NCBI RefSeq assembly: GCF_049319665.1
Contig: NZ_JBMOUD010000001.1
Location: forward strand, 732,366-796,365
Direction of reading: 5' to 3'
Origin: JBMOUD01 sp049319665
GTDB taxonomy: Bacteria; Pseudomonadota; Gammaproteobacteria; Enterobacterales; Enterobacteriaceae
Length of the DNA: 64,000 nucleotides
Shown: positions 7,730 to 16,676 of the stretch, piece after piece
How the letters are laid out: the number at the start of each line of letters is the position of its first letter
How positions within the stretch are numbered: position 1 is the first letter of the stretch
The notes under the pieces: model-generated
The model's database searches: none
What the model was told of the DNA's origin: nothing
The model's input: only the letters and a program-made list of their open reading frames with translations
Made by a program: the position numbers and the translations under genes

Positions 7730-10362
7730 ATGCTCATCGCACCACCTGTGCTTATTGTGGGGTTGGCTGTGGTGTGCTCATCGCGGCGGATGGAACAGTC
7801 AGCGGCGATCCGCTACATCCGGCCAATTTCGGACGTCTGTGCGTCAAAGGGAGTGCGCTGGGCGAAACATTAGATTTACAGGGGCGTTTGCTGGCTCCCG
7901 AGATAAAGGGGCAGCAAGTGAATTGGGAGCAGGCACTAAGTTATGTTGCTCGCGGTTTACGTGAGGTGATCGACCAATATGGCCCGCAGGCGGTGGCGTT
8001 TTATGGCTCGGGTCAACTGTTAACCGAAGACTATTACGTTGCCAACAAACTGATGAAGGGGTTTATCGGCGCGGGCAATATGGATACCAACTCCAGGTTG
8101 TGTATGGCTTCTGCGGTGGTGGGATATAAGCGAGCATTCGGCGCGGACGCCGTCCCTTGCAGCTATGAAGATATTGAGTTGGCCGATTGCGTCATACTGA
8201 TTGGCTCGAATACCGCGTGGGCACACCCGGTGGTTTATCAACGCTTAGTAAAGGCCAAGCAACAACGTCCAGATATGCAGGTTATCGTTGTTGACCCGCG
8301 TCAGACGGCGACTTGCGATATTGCCGATATACATTTGCCGTTAAAACCCAGCAGCGATGCCGCACTATTTTGCGGTTTGCTCAATTGGCTGGCGCAGCAA
8401 GGTTACGTTGATCATGCGTTCCTGGCTCAACATACCCAAGGATCGGCAGAAACCTTGGCTGCCGCCGCTACTTGGCCGATAGCGCGAGTTAGCACTGAAA
8501 CGGGCTTAAGCGGCGAGCAGCTGTTGGCGTTTTTCCGCACGGTAGCGGAAAGCCCACGCTTACTCAGTTTGTATTCGATGGGAATAAATCAATCCTCCTC
8601 CGGCGTAGATAAATGCAATGCGATCATCAATATTCATTTAGCCACTGGCCGTCTCGGCAAACCGGGATGTGGCCCGTTTTCTATTACGGGTCAACCTAAT
8701 GCGATGGGAGGACGTGAAGTCGGCGGGTTAGCGAATCAGTTAGCCGCGCATATGGTATTCACAGCGGATGATATTGCCACCGTCAGTCGCTTTTGGGGAA
8801 GTGACAATGTCACAAAATCGGCAGGGTATAATGCCGTTGATCTGTTTCGAGCATTAGAAAACGATGAAATTAAAGCGGTGTGGATTTTTGGCACTAATCC
8901 TTTGGTATCTCTGCCCGATGCCGACCGCGTTAGTTCAGCCTTGTTGCGGTGCCCGTTAGTGATTGTCTCTGACATCATGCGTGATACAGATACGACTCGC
9001 CGTGCCACCGTGTTATTACCGGCATTGGGCTGGGGGGAGAAAAATGGCACGGTGACTAACTCAGAGCGTTGTATTTCTCGCCAGCGCAGTTTCCTGCCAG
9101 CACCAGGCGATGCCCGTCCTGACTGGTGGATCATATCGCAGGTCGCGCAGCGCCTCGGATTCGGCGATGCCTTTAATTATACGCATCCGGCTGAGATTTT
9201 CCGTGAACATGCGGCGTTGTCTGGTTTTGAAAACCATGGCAACCGGGCATTTGATATCAGCGGACTGGCAACGTTAAGTAACGAACAGTGGGATCATCTG
9301 TCTCCAGTGCAATGGCCGGTGAATGCGGATTATCCACAGGGCAGCGCCCGGCTATTTACCTCACATCATTATTATCATGCTGACGGCAAAGCGCGTTTGA
9401 TCCCCATTACGCCGCGTCCAGCAAAAAGTCAGGTATCGGCGGCTTACCCGCTGGTGATGAATACCGGACGTATCCGTGACCAATGGCATACCATGACTCG
9501 CACAGGTAAGGCGGCGAAACTGATGCAGCATATCAGCGAGCCTTTTTGCCAATTCCATCCTGACGATGCGCCAGATATTCATGCCGGCGATCTGTTACGG
9601 GTAGAATCAACGCATGGTTGGGCATTATTACGTGCCCAGCCCGATCAACTACAACAACGCGGCAGCGTATTTGTCCCTATGCACTGGAATGGAATTTATA
9701 GCGCTCAAGCCCGAGTCTCGGCTCTGGTCGCTGCTCATGTCGATCCCTTATCCGGTCAGCCTGAAAGTAAATTTACCCCGGTGCGTTTAGGCCGTTGGCA
9801 CATGCAATGGCAGGGCGAACTATTCACGCGCCTTGAGCAGGCGCAGTCTATACCCGAGGTGGCTTACTGGAGTCGCATTACACAAGAAGGCGTAGCTCAC
9901 TCGATATTGGCCGATACATCAACGCCTGATGATTGGCTGGTGTGGCTTAATGAAACGGTGGATATGCAGGGTTGGCAGTTGCAACAGGCTGAACTAGGCA
10001 AGGGACGATTCCATCTTTTGGCCTGGCGAGACGGCAGGTTGCAATTGGCATTTTATGCTGGCCCGAAACCGATGCCCGATCGTGCGGTGGTTGTTAAAGC
10101 ATTTTCCCAACCTCCGCAAAGCGCGGCAGAGCGGCTGGCGCTGCTGGGCGGTCAGGCACATGGCGAAGGTATGTCGCAGGGGGCCACCATTTGCAGTTGT
10201 TATGGCATCGGTGAGCAGGCGATCTATGAAGCTATTCTCGACGGCTGCGATGATACGCAAAAACTTGGCGCCCGTCTGAAATGCGGCACTAACTGTGGTT
10301 CTTGTCTCCCAGAATTGAAGAAACTTATTCAGCACAGAATCCCTGCGCTGAGAGTGGAGTAA
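7726..10362 (+). CDS. nasA: assimilatory nitrate reductase catalytic subunit
   Basis: An 878-residue cytoplasmic molybdopterin nitrate reductase that reduces nitrate to nitrite. The N-terminal [4Fe-4S] site is formed by C8, C11, C15 and C39 (TTCAYCGVGCG, GRLCVKG). The body has Mo-bis-MGD motifs such as TNSRLCMASAVVGYKRAFG and GRIRDQWHTMTRTG. A C-terminal BFD-like [2Fe-2S] domain (TICSCYGIG, CGTNCGSC) is probably the entry point for electrons from the NasC part. There is no signal peptide. The start overlaps the stop of the previous gene (ATGA), indicating translational coupling. Length fits the NasA family. Confidence 0.94.
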   Translation: MNAHRTTCAYCGVGCGVLIAADGTVSGDPLHPANFGRLCVKGSALGETLDLQGRLLAPEIKGQQVNWEQALSYVARGLREVIDQYGPQAVAFYGSGQLLTEDYYVANKLMKGFIGAGNMDTNSRLCMASAVVGYKRAFGADAVPCSYEDIELADCVILIGSNTAWAHPVVYQRLVKAKQQRPDMQVIVVDPRQTATCDIADIHLPLKPSSDAALFCGLLNWLAQQGYVDHAFLAQHTQGSAETLAAAATWPIARVSTETGLSGEQLLAFFRTVAESPRLLSLYSMGINQSSSGVDKCNAIINIHLATGRLGKPGCGPFSITGQPNAMGGREVGGLANQLAAHMVFTADDIATVSRFWGSDNVTKSAGYNAVDLFRALENDEIKAVWIFGTNPLVSLPDADRVSSALLRCPLVIVSDIMRDTDTTRRATVLLPALGWGEKNGTVTNSERCISRQRSFLPAPGDARPDWWIISQVAQRLGFGDAFNYTHPAEIFREHAALSGFENHGNRAFDISGLATLSNEQWDHLSPVQWPVNADYPQGSARLFTSHHYYHADGKARLIPITPRPAKSQVSAAYPLVMNTGRIRDQWHTMTRTGKAAKLMQHISEPFCQFHPDDAPDIHAGDLLRVESTHGWALLRAQPDQLQQRGSVFVPMHWNGIYSAQARVSALVAAHVDPLSGQPESKFTPVRLGRWHMQWQGELFTRLEQAQSIPEVAYWSRITQEGVAHSILADTSTPDDWLVWLNETVDMQGWQLQQAELGKGRFHLLAWRDGRLQLAFYAGPKPMPDRAVVVKAFSQPPQSAAERLALLGGQAHGEGMSQGATICSCYGIGEQAIYEAILDGCDDTQKLGARLKCGTNCGSCLPELKKLIQHRIPALRVE

Positions 10363-10367
10363 TGATT

Positions 10368-11186
10368 ATGCAAAATATCCTCTCTGTTTTATCGCAACAT
10401 GAACCATTGCAGCATGCTGCGTGCACTCAGCCGGTCACTGCCGGTGAGGTGTGGTTAGTTGGTGCCGGACCGGGTGACGTAGAACTTCTGACGATTAAAG
10501 CGCTACGGGCAATTTCCTGTGCTGATGTTGTGGTATTTGATCGTCTGGTATCAGCGCCAGTAATGGCATTAATCCCCGAAACAGCGCTGCAAATTGATGC
10601 CGGAAAATCGACGCGCCACCATACGCTGGATCAGGGAGAGATAAATCAGCTGTTAGTGGATATGGCCCGATTGGGGCATAAAGTGGTGCGTTTAAAAGGA
10701 GGCGATCCGTTTATTTTTGGCCGCGGCGGTGAAGAGATGCAGCATTGCCAACAAGCCGGGATTATCTGCCATGTTGTTCCTGGAATCACGGCGGCAGTTG
10801 GCTGTGCCGCGGCCAGCGGTATTCCGTTAACCCATCGCGACATTGCCCAATCGGTGCGTTTTGTCACCGGGCACACTCGCCAGGGTGAGCCGGATATTTA
10901 CTGGCAAGGATTAGCAGAGACTAAACAAACCTTGGTGTTTTATATGGGGCTGACGCATAACGCGACGCTGAGCCAAAAGTTAATTCATCACGGCTTAGCG
11001 GCCAGCACGCCGGTGGCCATTATTGAGCGGGGGACGCAGCCGACGCAGCGAGTACTGATCGGTACGTTAAGTACGTTAGCGATGTTGGCAGAACGCCATG
11101 CCGTCGCGTCTCCCGCATTATTGATTATCGGTCATGTCGTCGGTTTGCATTCATCGATGCAGAATCATATTCAACAAGCAGGATGA
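10368..11186 (+). CDS. cobA: uroporphyrinogen-III C-methyltransferase
   Basis: SAM-dependent methyltransferase making precorrin-2, the first step from uroporphyrinogen III to sirohaem. Motifs include WLVGAGPGDVELLTIKA, VRLKGGDPFIFGRGGEE and VVPGITAAVGCAAASGIPLTHR, the standard SUMT signature. It corresponds to the C-terminal half of CysG without the dehydrogenase/ferrochelatase part, so those steps must come from elsewhere. The ATG at 10368 is chosen because GGAG lies 8 bases upstream; an ATG at 10362 overlaps the nasA stop and is too close to it. Being last in the nas operon, it would raise sirohaem supply when nitrite reductase is made. Confidence 0.92.
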   Translation: MQNILSVLSQHEPLQHAACTQPVTAGEVWLVGAGPGDVELLTIKALRAISCADVVVFDRLVSAPVMALIPETALQIDAGKSTRHHTLDQGEINQLLVDMARLGHKVVRLKGGDPFIFGRGGEEMQHCQQAGIICHVVPGITAAVGCAAASGIPLTHRDIAQSVRFVTGHTRQGEPDIYWQGLAETKQTLVFYMGLTHNATLSQKLIHHGLAASTPVAIIERGTQPTQRVLIGTLSTLAMLAERHAVASPALLIIGHVVGLHSSMQNHIQQAG

Positions 11187-11390
11187 GGCCCGGCCAGGAT
11201 GGCCACCCTTTACTTTATCTTTTAGCTTTCCTCTTCAATACCATTATCCATTATCGACATTTTTAGCTGTTATTTCCCTTATCGCATCTCTAAAAAACCA
11301 ACAAATTGTTGACAGTATCCGAGCTTGGCGGTATCTAATAAAGCTTCATTGTTTTTTACAATTTCTAACAAAATTCAACAGGGTGTGGTG

Positions 11391-11798
11391 ATGGCGGATA
11401 AACTGAGTGAAAAATGGCAAGAGCGCTTTGACTTTTTTGATAGGATTGGCGGCGAGGTTGCAACGGTAGAGTATAGACAAGAATTTAGAAAACTAAGCTT
11501 TATGCAGCGTATAAAGATTGGTTACAACATTTGGGCATTTTTCTTCGGTATTATTTATTTTTGTATTTTAGGATTGTGGAAGAAAGGGCTAGTTATTTTT
11601 TCCACTATCGTACTGCTTAGTATTATTGTCTACATAATTGAATCATTAGGACATTTTAAACTGGATGTTGTGTACAGAGTCATTTCTATTGCTGGCGCGG
11701 CTTTTTCCGCATCTACGGCCAATTATGCCTATTACTTGAAGGAAACGAGAGGGAAACAGAGTTGGAACCCGCTTGAAGGTTTTTCTAAGAAAAAATAG
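11391..11798 (+). CDS. small membrane protein, DUF2628-like
   Basis: About 135 residues. A charged N-terminal region (MADKLSEKWQERFDFFDRIG) is followed by hydrophobic segments (GYNIWAFFFGIIYFCILGLW and VIFSTIVLLSIIVYIIES), then a third weaker one and a lysine-rich tail. The shape resembles DUF2628 inner-membrane proteins of enterobacteria, whose role is unknown. The ATG at 11391 is preferred over earlier in-frame starts in AT-rich leader sequence, although the ribosome site is poor. It is convergent with another small membrane protein gene. Confidence 0.65.
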   Translation: MADKLSEKWQERFDFFDRIGGEVATVEYRQEFRKLSFMQRIKIGYNIWAFFFGIIYFCILGLWKKGLVIFSTIVLLSIIVYIIESLGHFKLDVVYRVISIAGAAFSASTANYAYYLKETRGKQSWNPLEGFSKKK

Positions 11799-11810
11799 CA
11801 ATATCATTCG

Positions 11811-11843
11811 TTATAAGGTGGCGATACCTTCGCCACCTTATAA
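11811..11843. terminator. bidirectional stem-loop between convergent genes
   Basis: TTATAAGGTGGCG (11811-11823) and CGCCACCTTATAA (11831-11843) form a perfect 13-bp inverted repeat with a 7-base loop. It lies 12 bases after one gene and immediately before the stop of the opposing gene, as expected of a shared terminator. Confidence 0.8.
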
Positions 11844-11844
11844 A

Positions 11845-12180
11845 CTATGCTGCAGCATATTCAGAGACATAAATAACAATAAGCACGAGGTAAATTAAAA
11901 AAGTAATAATAGATAAACATAATACTACCAGCGCTCGTCCCTTCTTTGATGAACCAAATACGCCAACCAACCCAAAAGCAAAGGTCAGCACATTAGACAT
12001 AACGTGAATGAGCATCAGAATAGAAAAGACGGTTGATAACACGCCGCCTTCTTCTGCGTCTGCCGTCAATACCGCTAATACCATAAGCAATATAAAAAAG
12101 AGCAGGTTTATCAAGGATAAATTATATCCAAAAGAGACCATATTATCTTTTTCGTTTACTTTTACTATCTGATCTGTCAT
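11845..12180 (-). CDS. small multi-spanning membrane protein of unknown function
   Basis: 111 residues with three or four hydrophobic segments (LSLINLLFFILLMVLAVLTA, STVFSILMLIHVMSNVLTF, ALVVLCLSIITFLIYLVLIV) separated by a short acidic loop and a basic SSKKGR turn. I do not recognise a named family; it resembles small inner-membrane proteins found next to DUF2628 proteins. A GGGAGAT ribosome site lies just upstream of the start on the minus strand. It converges on the preceding small membrane gene. Confidence 0.6.
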   Translation of the reverse strand: MTDQIVKVNEKDNMVSFGYNLSLINLLFFILLMVLAVLTADAEEGGVLSTVFSILMLIHVMSNVLTFAFGLVGVFGSSKKGRALVVLCLSIITFLIYLVLIVIYVSEYAAA

Positions 12181-12438
12181 TCGACATCTCCCTTTATTTA
12201 TCCTTAAATCATTGTTAATTAAAGTATTAACATTCAGTTTTGTAAAGTTTTTACTAGAAAAAACATTTTTTGTTTTTCCCTTTTATTTCATAATGATAGG
12301 TGGTTTTTATATATCAAAGCCTGTCATAAGTTAGATGATAAGGGTATTAGCACGTCATGAGTGGGCAGTGATAGCGTATTTATTACATCCGTTCATTGGC
12401 GCGCTGTCGTGCGCTTTTTGATATTAATGGAGCACATC

Positions 12439-13500
12439 ATGAGTGATATTCAGCAAGCACCTAAATCAATAGAACAGCCTGCTAACGGCAAAAATAGCAT
12501 TCCGCTTTTGGATTTTTCATTATTTAGCCAGTCATTTGAATCACAAGAAGACTTTTTGGCTCAATTGCGCTTTGCGGCACGAGAGATAGGTTTTTTCTAT
12601 CTGAAAAACCATGGCGTGGATGAGCAATTATTACGTGATGTACAACAGATCTCACGACAGTTTTTTGCACTTCCCGATGAAGAAAAACTAAAAGTTGGGA
12701 TGATCAATTCCCCGCATTTTCGCGGTTACAACCGTGCCGCATCGGAGTTGACTCGCGGTCAGCCTGACTGGCGTGAACAGTTTGATCTTGGTGCTGAACG
12801 GCCAACCATCGCTTTTGATAAGCACACGCCAGCATGGGCGCGTTTGCAAGGGCCAAACCAGTGGCCAGAAGCCTTGCCAGAACTGCGGCCTTTGTTACTA
12901 GAATGGCAACGACAGATGACCGCCATGTCACTGCGTTTATTACGCGCTTTTGCGTTAGCACTTTCTCTACCTGAAAAAACCTTCGATCCACTCTATGGCG
13001 ACAAACCCAACGAACATATTAAGCTGATCCGTTACCCTGGGCGCAGTGACGCGCAAAGTAACCAAGGCGTTGGCGCGCACAAAGACTCCGGCTTTCTCAG
13101 TTTTCTGCTGCAAGACCAGCAACGCGGATTGCAGGTTGAAGTTGAAGAGGGGCAATGGGTCGATGCGTTGCCTATCGAAAATACGTTGGTGGTGAATATT
13201 GGCGAACTGCTTGAGCTTGCGACTAATGGCTATCTTCGCGCGACAGTTCATCGCGTAGAGTCACCGCCTGCAGGTAAAGAACGTCTGTCGTTGGCATTTT
13301 TCCTTGGCGCGCAACTTAATGCCGTTGTGCCACTTTATCCATTGCCTGCGCATCTCACCAATGAAGCGCGCGGCCCAGCCAGCGATCCTAATAATCCTTT
13401 ATTCCGCGACGTAGGTTTTAACTACCTCAAAGGGCGATTGCGCTCACATCCCGATGTTGCACAGCGTTTTTATCAAGATGTTCTGACCACGTCGGCCTGA
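12439..13500 (+). CDS. 2-oxoglutarate/Fe(II)-dependent oxygenase, isopenicillin N synthase family
   Basis: 353 residues. Iron ligands H214 and D216 (GAHKDSGFL) and H271 (ATVHRVES) are present, and R282-x-S284 (ERLSLAFF) would bind the 2-oxoglutarate carboxylate. The N-terminal domain (IPLLDFS, REIGFFYLKNHGV) is typical of this family. The start is the ATG at 12439 with GGAG six bases upstream. It is the first gene of a run with a MetQ-type binding protein, ATPase and permease, ending at a strong terminator. This implies that its substrate, or the substrate's precursor, is imported by that transporter. Substrate and product cannot be read from the sequence; a sulfur or amino-acid compound is a guess. 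Confidence 0.85.
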   Translation: MSDIQQAPKSIEQPANGKNSIPLLDFSLFSQSFESQEDFLAQLRFAAREIGFFYLKNHGVDEQLLRDVQQISRQFFALPDEEKLKVGMINSPHFRGYNRAASELTRGQPDWREQFDLGAERPTIAFDKHTPAWARLQGPNQWPEALPELRPLLLEWQRQMTAMSLRLLRAFALALSLPEKTFDPLYGDKPNEHIKLIRYPGRSDAQSNQGVGAHKDSGFLSFLLQDQQRGLQVEVEEGQWVDALPIENTLVVNIGELLELATNGYLRATVHRVESPPAGKERLSLAFFLGAQLNAVVPLYPLPAHLTNEARGPASDPNNPLFRDVGFNYLKGRLRSHPDVAQRFYQDVLTTSA

Positions 13501-13572
13501 TGTTGGCGGGGCTCGAATAGTTTTACCAGCAAATAACGTTCCCGCGATGACATAAAAATAAGGAATCACAGC

Positions 13573-14418
13573 ATGTTGAAAAATTTTATCGGTACTTTGG
13601 GTTTCTCTGGACGTTTTTTGGGTAAAGCAACAGCGGCAGCACTGCTGGTCGCTTCGGTATCTGCTTACGCAGCCGAGCCATTAAGGGTGGCTGCCGACCC
13701 GGTGCCTCATGCAGAAATTCTGGCTTATGTGCAGAAAATCGATCCGAGTCTGAATCTAAAGGTGATCGAAGTTCTTAATGGTATAAATCCTAACGAGTTA
13801 TTGGTGAGTGGTGATGTTGACGCCAATTATTTCCAACATCTGCCTTACTTACAGCTGCAAGAGAAAGCGCTGGGCGTGAAACTTGCTGTTGCGGCCACTG
13901 TACATATTGAACCGCTGGGTGTGTATTCCAGCAAATATAAGCGCTTCGCCGACGTGCCACAAAATGCCACCGTAGCCATTCCTAATAATGAAAGTAACCT
14001 CAGCCGTGTGCTGTATTTACTTCGTGACCAAGGATTAATTACTTTGAAACCGGGTTTTGATGATCCGGCAAAAAATCTGGCGACACCAAAAGATATCGCC
14101 GACAACCCAAAGCATTTGAAAATCCTCGAAGTGGAATCACCGCAAATCCCACGTTCTTTACCTGACGTTGATTTGGCTGTCATCAATGGTAACTACGCGC
14201 TTGAGGCCGGTCTGGAACCTGCGAAAGATGCGCTAGGGTTGGAGAAAGTTGCCGGAAATCCTTACGCCAATATTGTCGTGACAACGGAAAAATTAGCCAA
14301 AGATCCGCGTATTTTGCAATTAGCGAAAGACCTGCAATCGCCTGAAGTGGCTAAATTTATAACTGAAAAATATCACGGTTCCGTACTTCCAGTTGCCCAT
14401 ACGGATAATGGCTCATGA
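13573..14418 (+). CDS. MetQ/NlpA-family substrate-binding protein (first copy)
   Basis: 281 residues. An N-terminal signal ends in SAYA-A and has no lipobox cysteine, so this is a soluble periplasmic protein, unlike lipoprotein MetQ of E. coli. Family motifs PHAEILAY, DANYFQHLPYL, HIEPLGVYSSKY and VINGNYALEAGL are clear. An AAGGA ribosome site precedes the ATG. It starts 72 bases after the oxygenase gene and overlaps the ATPase gene by 4 bases. Methionine or a related amino acid is the family substrate; the oxygenase neighbour suggests a different ligand. Confidence 0.88.
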   Translation: MLKNFIGTLGFSGRFLGKATAAALLVASVSAYAAEPLRVAADPVPHAEILAYVQKIDPSLNLKVIEVLNGINPNELLVSGDVDANYFQHLPYLQLQEKALGVKLAVAATVHIEPLGVYSSKYKRFADVPQNATVAIPNNESNLSRVLYLLRDQGLITLKPGFDDPAKNLATPKDIADNPKHLKILEVESPQIPRSLPDVDLAVINGNYALEAGLEPAKDALGLEKVAGNPYANIVVTTEKLAKDPRILQLAKDLQSPEVAKFITEKYHGSVLPVAHTDNGS

Positions 14419-15395
14419 TTCGCGTTGAACAGCTGACCAAACGCTATGCCACAAGCGATGTCCCGGCATTAGACGATGTTTCTCTCACCATTAATGATGG
14501 CGCTATCTTTGGCATTATTGGCCGCAGCGGCGCAGGGAAAAGCACTTTAATCCGCTGTTTAAACTTACTTGAACGTCCCACCTCGGGCCGTATTTTAGTC
14601 GATGGCCGCGATTTAACGGGACTGACTGAATCTGAACTGCGTTTACAGCGCCAACGCATTGGTATGATTTTTCAAAACTTCAATCTGTTGCACGCGCGAA
14701 ATGTCAGCGAAAACCTGGCTGTGCCGCTTAAAATTGCCGGAATGCCGAAGGCGGCGCGACAAAAAAGAGTGGACGAACTGTTGGAACTGGTTGGTTTGAG
14801 TGATAAAGCTAAGGCCTTTCCATCACAGCTCTCCGGTGGACAGAAGCAGCGGGTCGGGATTGCTCGCGCGTTAGCGGCCAGCCCCAATTATTTGCTATCA
14901 GATGAAGCAACCAGCGCGCTGGACCCGGAAACGACGGCCTCTATTCTGACGTTACTGCGCGATATCAATCGCCAGCTTGGGTTAACCGTTATTTTGATCA
15001 CCCATGAATTGGACGTAGTGAAATCTATTTGTGATAGCGCGGCTCTACTTGCGGGAGGGAAAGTGCTAGAAGCTGGGGCGCTTGATCAATTGCTCTCTAC
15101 TCCGGGTTCGCTATTAGGGCAAGCTCTGTTGCCGCATTGTGGGGCGCAAGATGCAGTATCAATGCCGGTTGCCGAACTGACGTTCTTCGACAGTTTGCTG
15201 GCATCACCAGTTTTAAGTGCATTAGCTCAGCATCATTGTGTCGGTGTGACCTTATTCGGCGGCGGTGTGGAGTCGATTGCTGGGCAACGGGTGGGGCGTT
15301 TGCGCGTAGGTTTCCAACCTCCGCCTGGTGGCATTGATTTGCTGGGTGTGATGACTTTCCTTAATGAGCGGGGAGTAAAAGCAGAGTGGGTATAA
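14415..15395 (+). CDS. MetN-like ABC transporter ATP-binding protein (first copy)
   Basis: 326 residues. Walker A is GRSGAGKST, the signature LSGGQKQRVGIARAL and the Walker B/D-loop LLSDEATSALDPE. A C-terminal NIL-type ligand-sensing domain (about residues 250-326) is present, as in MetN, where bound methionine inhibits transport. The first codon overlaps the stop of the binding-protein gene (ATGA). It powers import of the ligand captured by the preceding protein. Confidence 0.9.
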   Translation: MIRVEQLTKRYATSDVPALDDVSLTINDGAIFGIIGRSGAGKSTLIRCLNLLERPTSGRILVDGRDLTGLTESELRLQRQRIGMIFQNFNLLHARNVSENLAVPLKIAGMPKAARQKRVDELLELVGLSDKAKAFPSQLSGGQKQRVGIARALAASPNYLLSDEATSALDPETTASILTLLRDINRQLGLTVILITHELDVVKSICDSAALLAGGKVLEAGALDQLLSTPGSLLGQALLPHCGAQDAVSMPVAELTFFDSLLASPVLSALAQHHCVGVTLFGGGVESIAGQRVGRLRVGFQPPPGGIDLLGVMTFLNERGVKAEWV

Positions 15396-16063
15396 GAAAC
15401 AGTCTTCCTTGGGATGAACTCTACGCTTTAGTGCTCAATGGCACGCTTGAAACCTTGTATATGGTATTTCTCTCAGGGTTATTAACCATTGCAATAGGTT
15501 TGCCTTTGGGCGTTTTACTTTTTGTCAGTCGCCCACAGGGATTGGCTGCTTCACCGAAAATTAATGCGTTATTAGGTGCAGTCGTCAATGTGGGGCGTTC
15601 ATTACCCTTTGTGGTGCTGTTGATTGCTCTCATTCCTCTCACTCGTTTGATAGTGGGCACGACCTTAGGCAGCACGGCGGCGGTCGTACCTATTACGTTA
15701 GGTGCGATCCCCTTTTTTGCTCGTATTGTTGAAAGCGCTTTGGATGAAGTTGATACGGGGCGCATCGAAGCTATTCAAGCGAAGGGCGGCAATCTTCGCC
15801 ATATTATCTTTACTGTATTATTGCCTGAAGCTCTGCCGGCTTTATTAGCAGGCGTAACGTTAACACTGGTAATGCTAATCGGTTTCTCATCGATGGCGGG
15901 AGTTATTGGCGGCGGAGGATTAGGTGACCTTGCTATTCGCTATGGTTATCAACGATTTAATAATCAAGTGATGATCGCCACCATTGTGGTATTGGTTATC
16001 ATGGTGCAGTTAGTACAAAGCGTCGGGGACAGAATAGTGCGCTCATTAGCTCATCGACGTTAG
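15386..16063 (+). CDS. MetI-like ABC transporter permease (first copy)
   Basis: 225 residues with five or so membrane segments, typical of MetI. The EAA loop reads VDTGRIEAIQAKGGNLRHII, and GFSSMAGVIGGGGLGDLAIR is the conserved MetI C-terminal motif. The start is a GTG at 15386 overlapping the end of the ATPase gene; GGAG lies about 10 bases upstream and no better start is in frame. Last gene of the oxygenase operon. Confidence 0.88.
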   Translation: MGIRNSLPWDELYALVLNGTLETLYMVFLSGLLTIAIGLPLGVLLFVSRPQGLAASPKINALLGAVVNVGRSLPFVVLLIALIPLTRLIVGTTLGSTAAVVPITLGAIPFFARIVESALDEVDTGRIEAIQAKGGNLRHIIFTVLLPEALPALLAGVTLTLVMLIGFSSMAGVIGGGGLGDLAIRYGYQRFNNQVMIATIVVLVIMVQLVQSVGDRIVRSLAHRR

Positions 16064-16080
16064 AGAGGGATCTGATGGCT

Positions 16081-16117
16081 AACAAAAAAACCGCCAATTT
16101 GAAGGCGGTTTTTTGTT
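16081..16117 (+). terminator. rho-independent terminator after the oxygenase-MetQNI operon
   Basis: ACCGCC (16090-16095) pairs with GGCGGT (16104-16109) around an 8-base loop. The stem is extended by an upstream A-run and a downstream T-run, so it may work in both directions. Confidence 0.85.
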
Positions 16118-16180
16118 GGTCGATATTTTTGAGCGCGATATTTTGATAAATAATCTAATAACGGGGTATTCCAATCAATA

Positions 16181-16510
16181 TTAATGGCCAGCCGTTTTTG
16201 ACAGCAGATTAATCATCAATACGCCCGCAACAATTAATACCATTCCTAAAACCGCAAATAAATCGAGTTTCTGACCAAAGAACACAAACCCGGCACAGGC
16301 AACAAACACAATGCCTAATCCAGCCCAGATAGCGTAAGCAATACCGACAGGCATTGATTTAAGGACAATAGAAAGCAGGATAAAAGACAGGATGTAACCA
16401 ATAACCACGGCGATGGAAGGATAAAGTTTGGTGAAACCTTCAGAAGCCTTTAATGAACTGGTAGCAACGACTTCGGAAACAATGGCGATAAATAGATAAA
16501 GATAGGTCAT
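16181..16510 (-). CDS. small multidrug resistance (SMR) efflux protein, EmrE-like
   Basis: 109 residues, four membrane helices. The essential membrane glutamate is E13 (IAIVSEVVATSSLK). GIAYAIWAGLGIVFVA and FFGQKLDLFAVLGM are hallmark SMR motifs that match EmrE and QacE closely. It would act as a dimeric proton antiporter for cationic drugs such as quaternary ammonium compounds. It lies about 170 bases downstream of a RamA-like activator on the same strand, with that gene's terminator in between, so the pump may respond to the activator through its own promoter. Confidence 0.9.
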   Translation of the reverse strand: MTYLYLFIAIVSEVVATSSLKASEGFTKLYPSIAVVIGYILSFILLSIVLKSMPVGIAYAIWAGLGIVFVACAGFVFFGQKLDLFAVLGMVLIVAGVLMINLLSKTAGH

Positions 16511-16622
16511 GGGATTCTTTTGCTAGTTTTTAATGCCGTTATAATAACCGAAATGCCGATAGTGTTTCGAGTATTTACATTTTAAAACAAATCTGGCGAG
16601 AATTATTGATCTGCTGAAGGGC

Positions 16623-16655
16623 TAAAAAAACAAGCCGGCATCTAATGACACCGGC
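16623..16655 (-). terminator. terminator of the RamA-like gene
   Basis: On the minus strand GCCGGTGTC pairs with GATGCCGGC (two wobble pairs) around an ATTA loop and is followed by a run of T residues. It lies about 20 bases after the RamA-like stop codon. Confidence 0.75.
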
Positions 16656-16676
16656 AATTTTGATAAACTCATCTAC

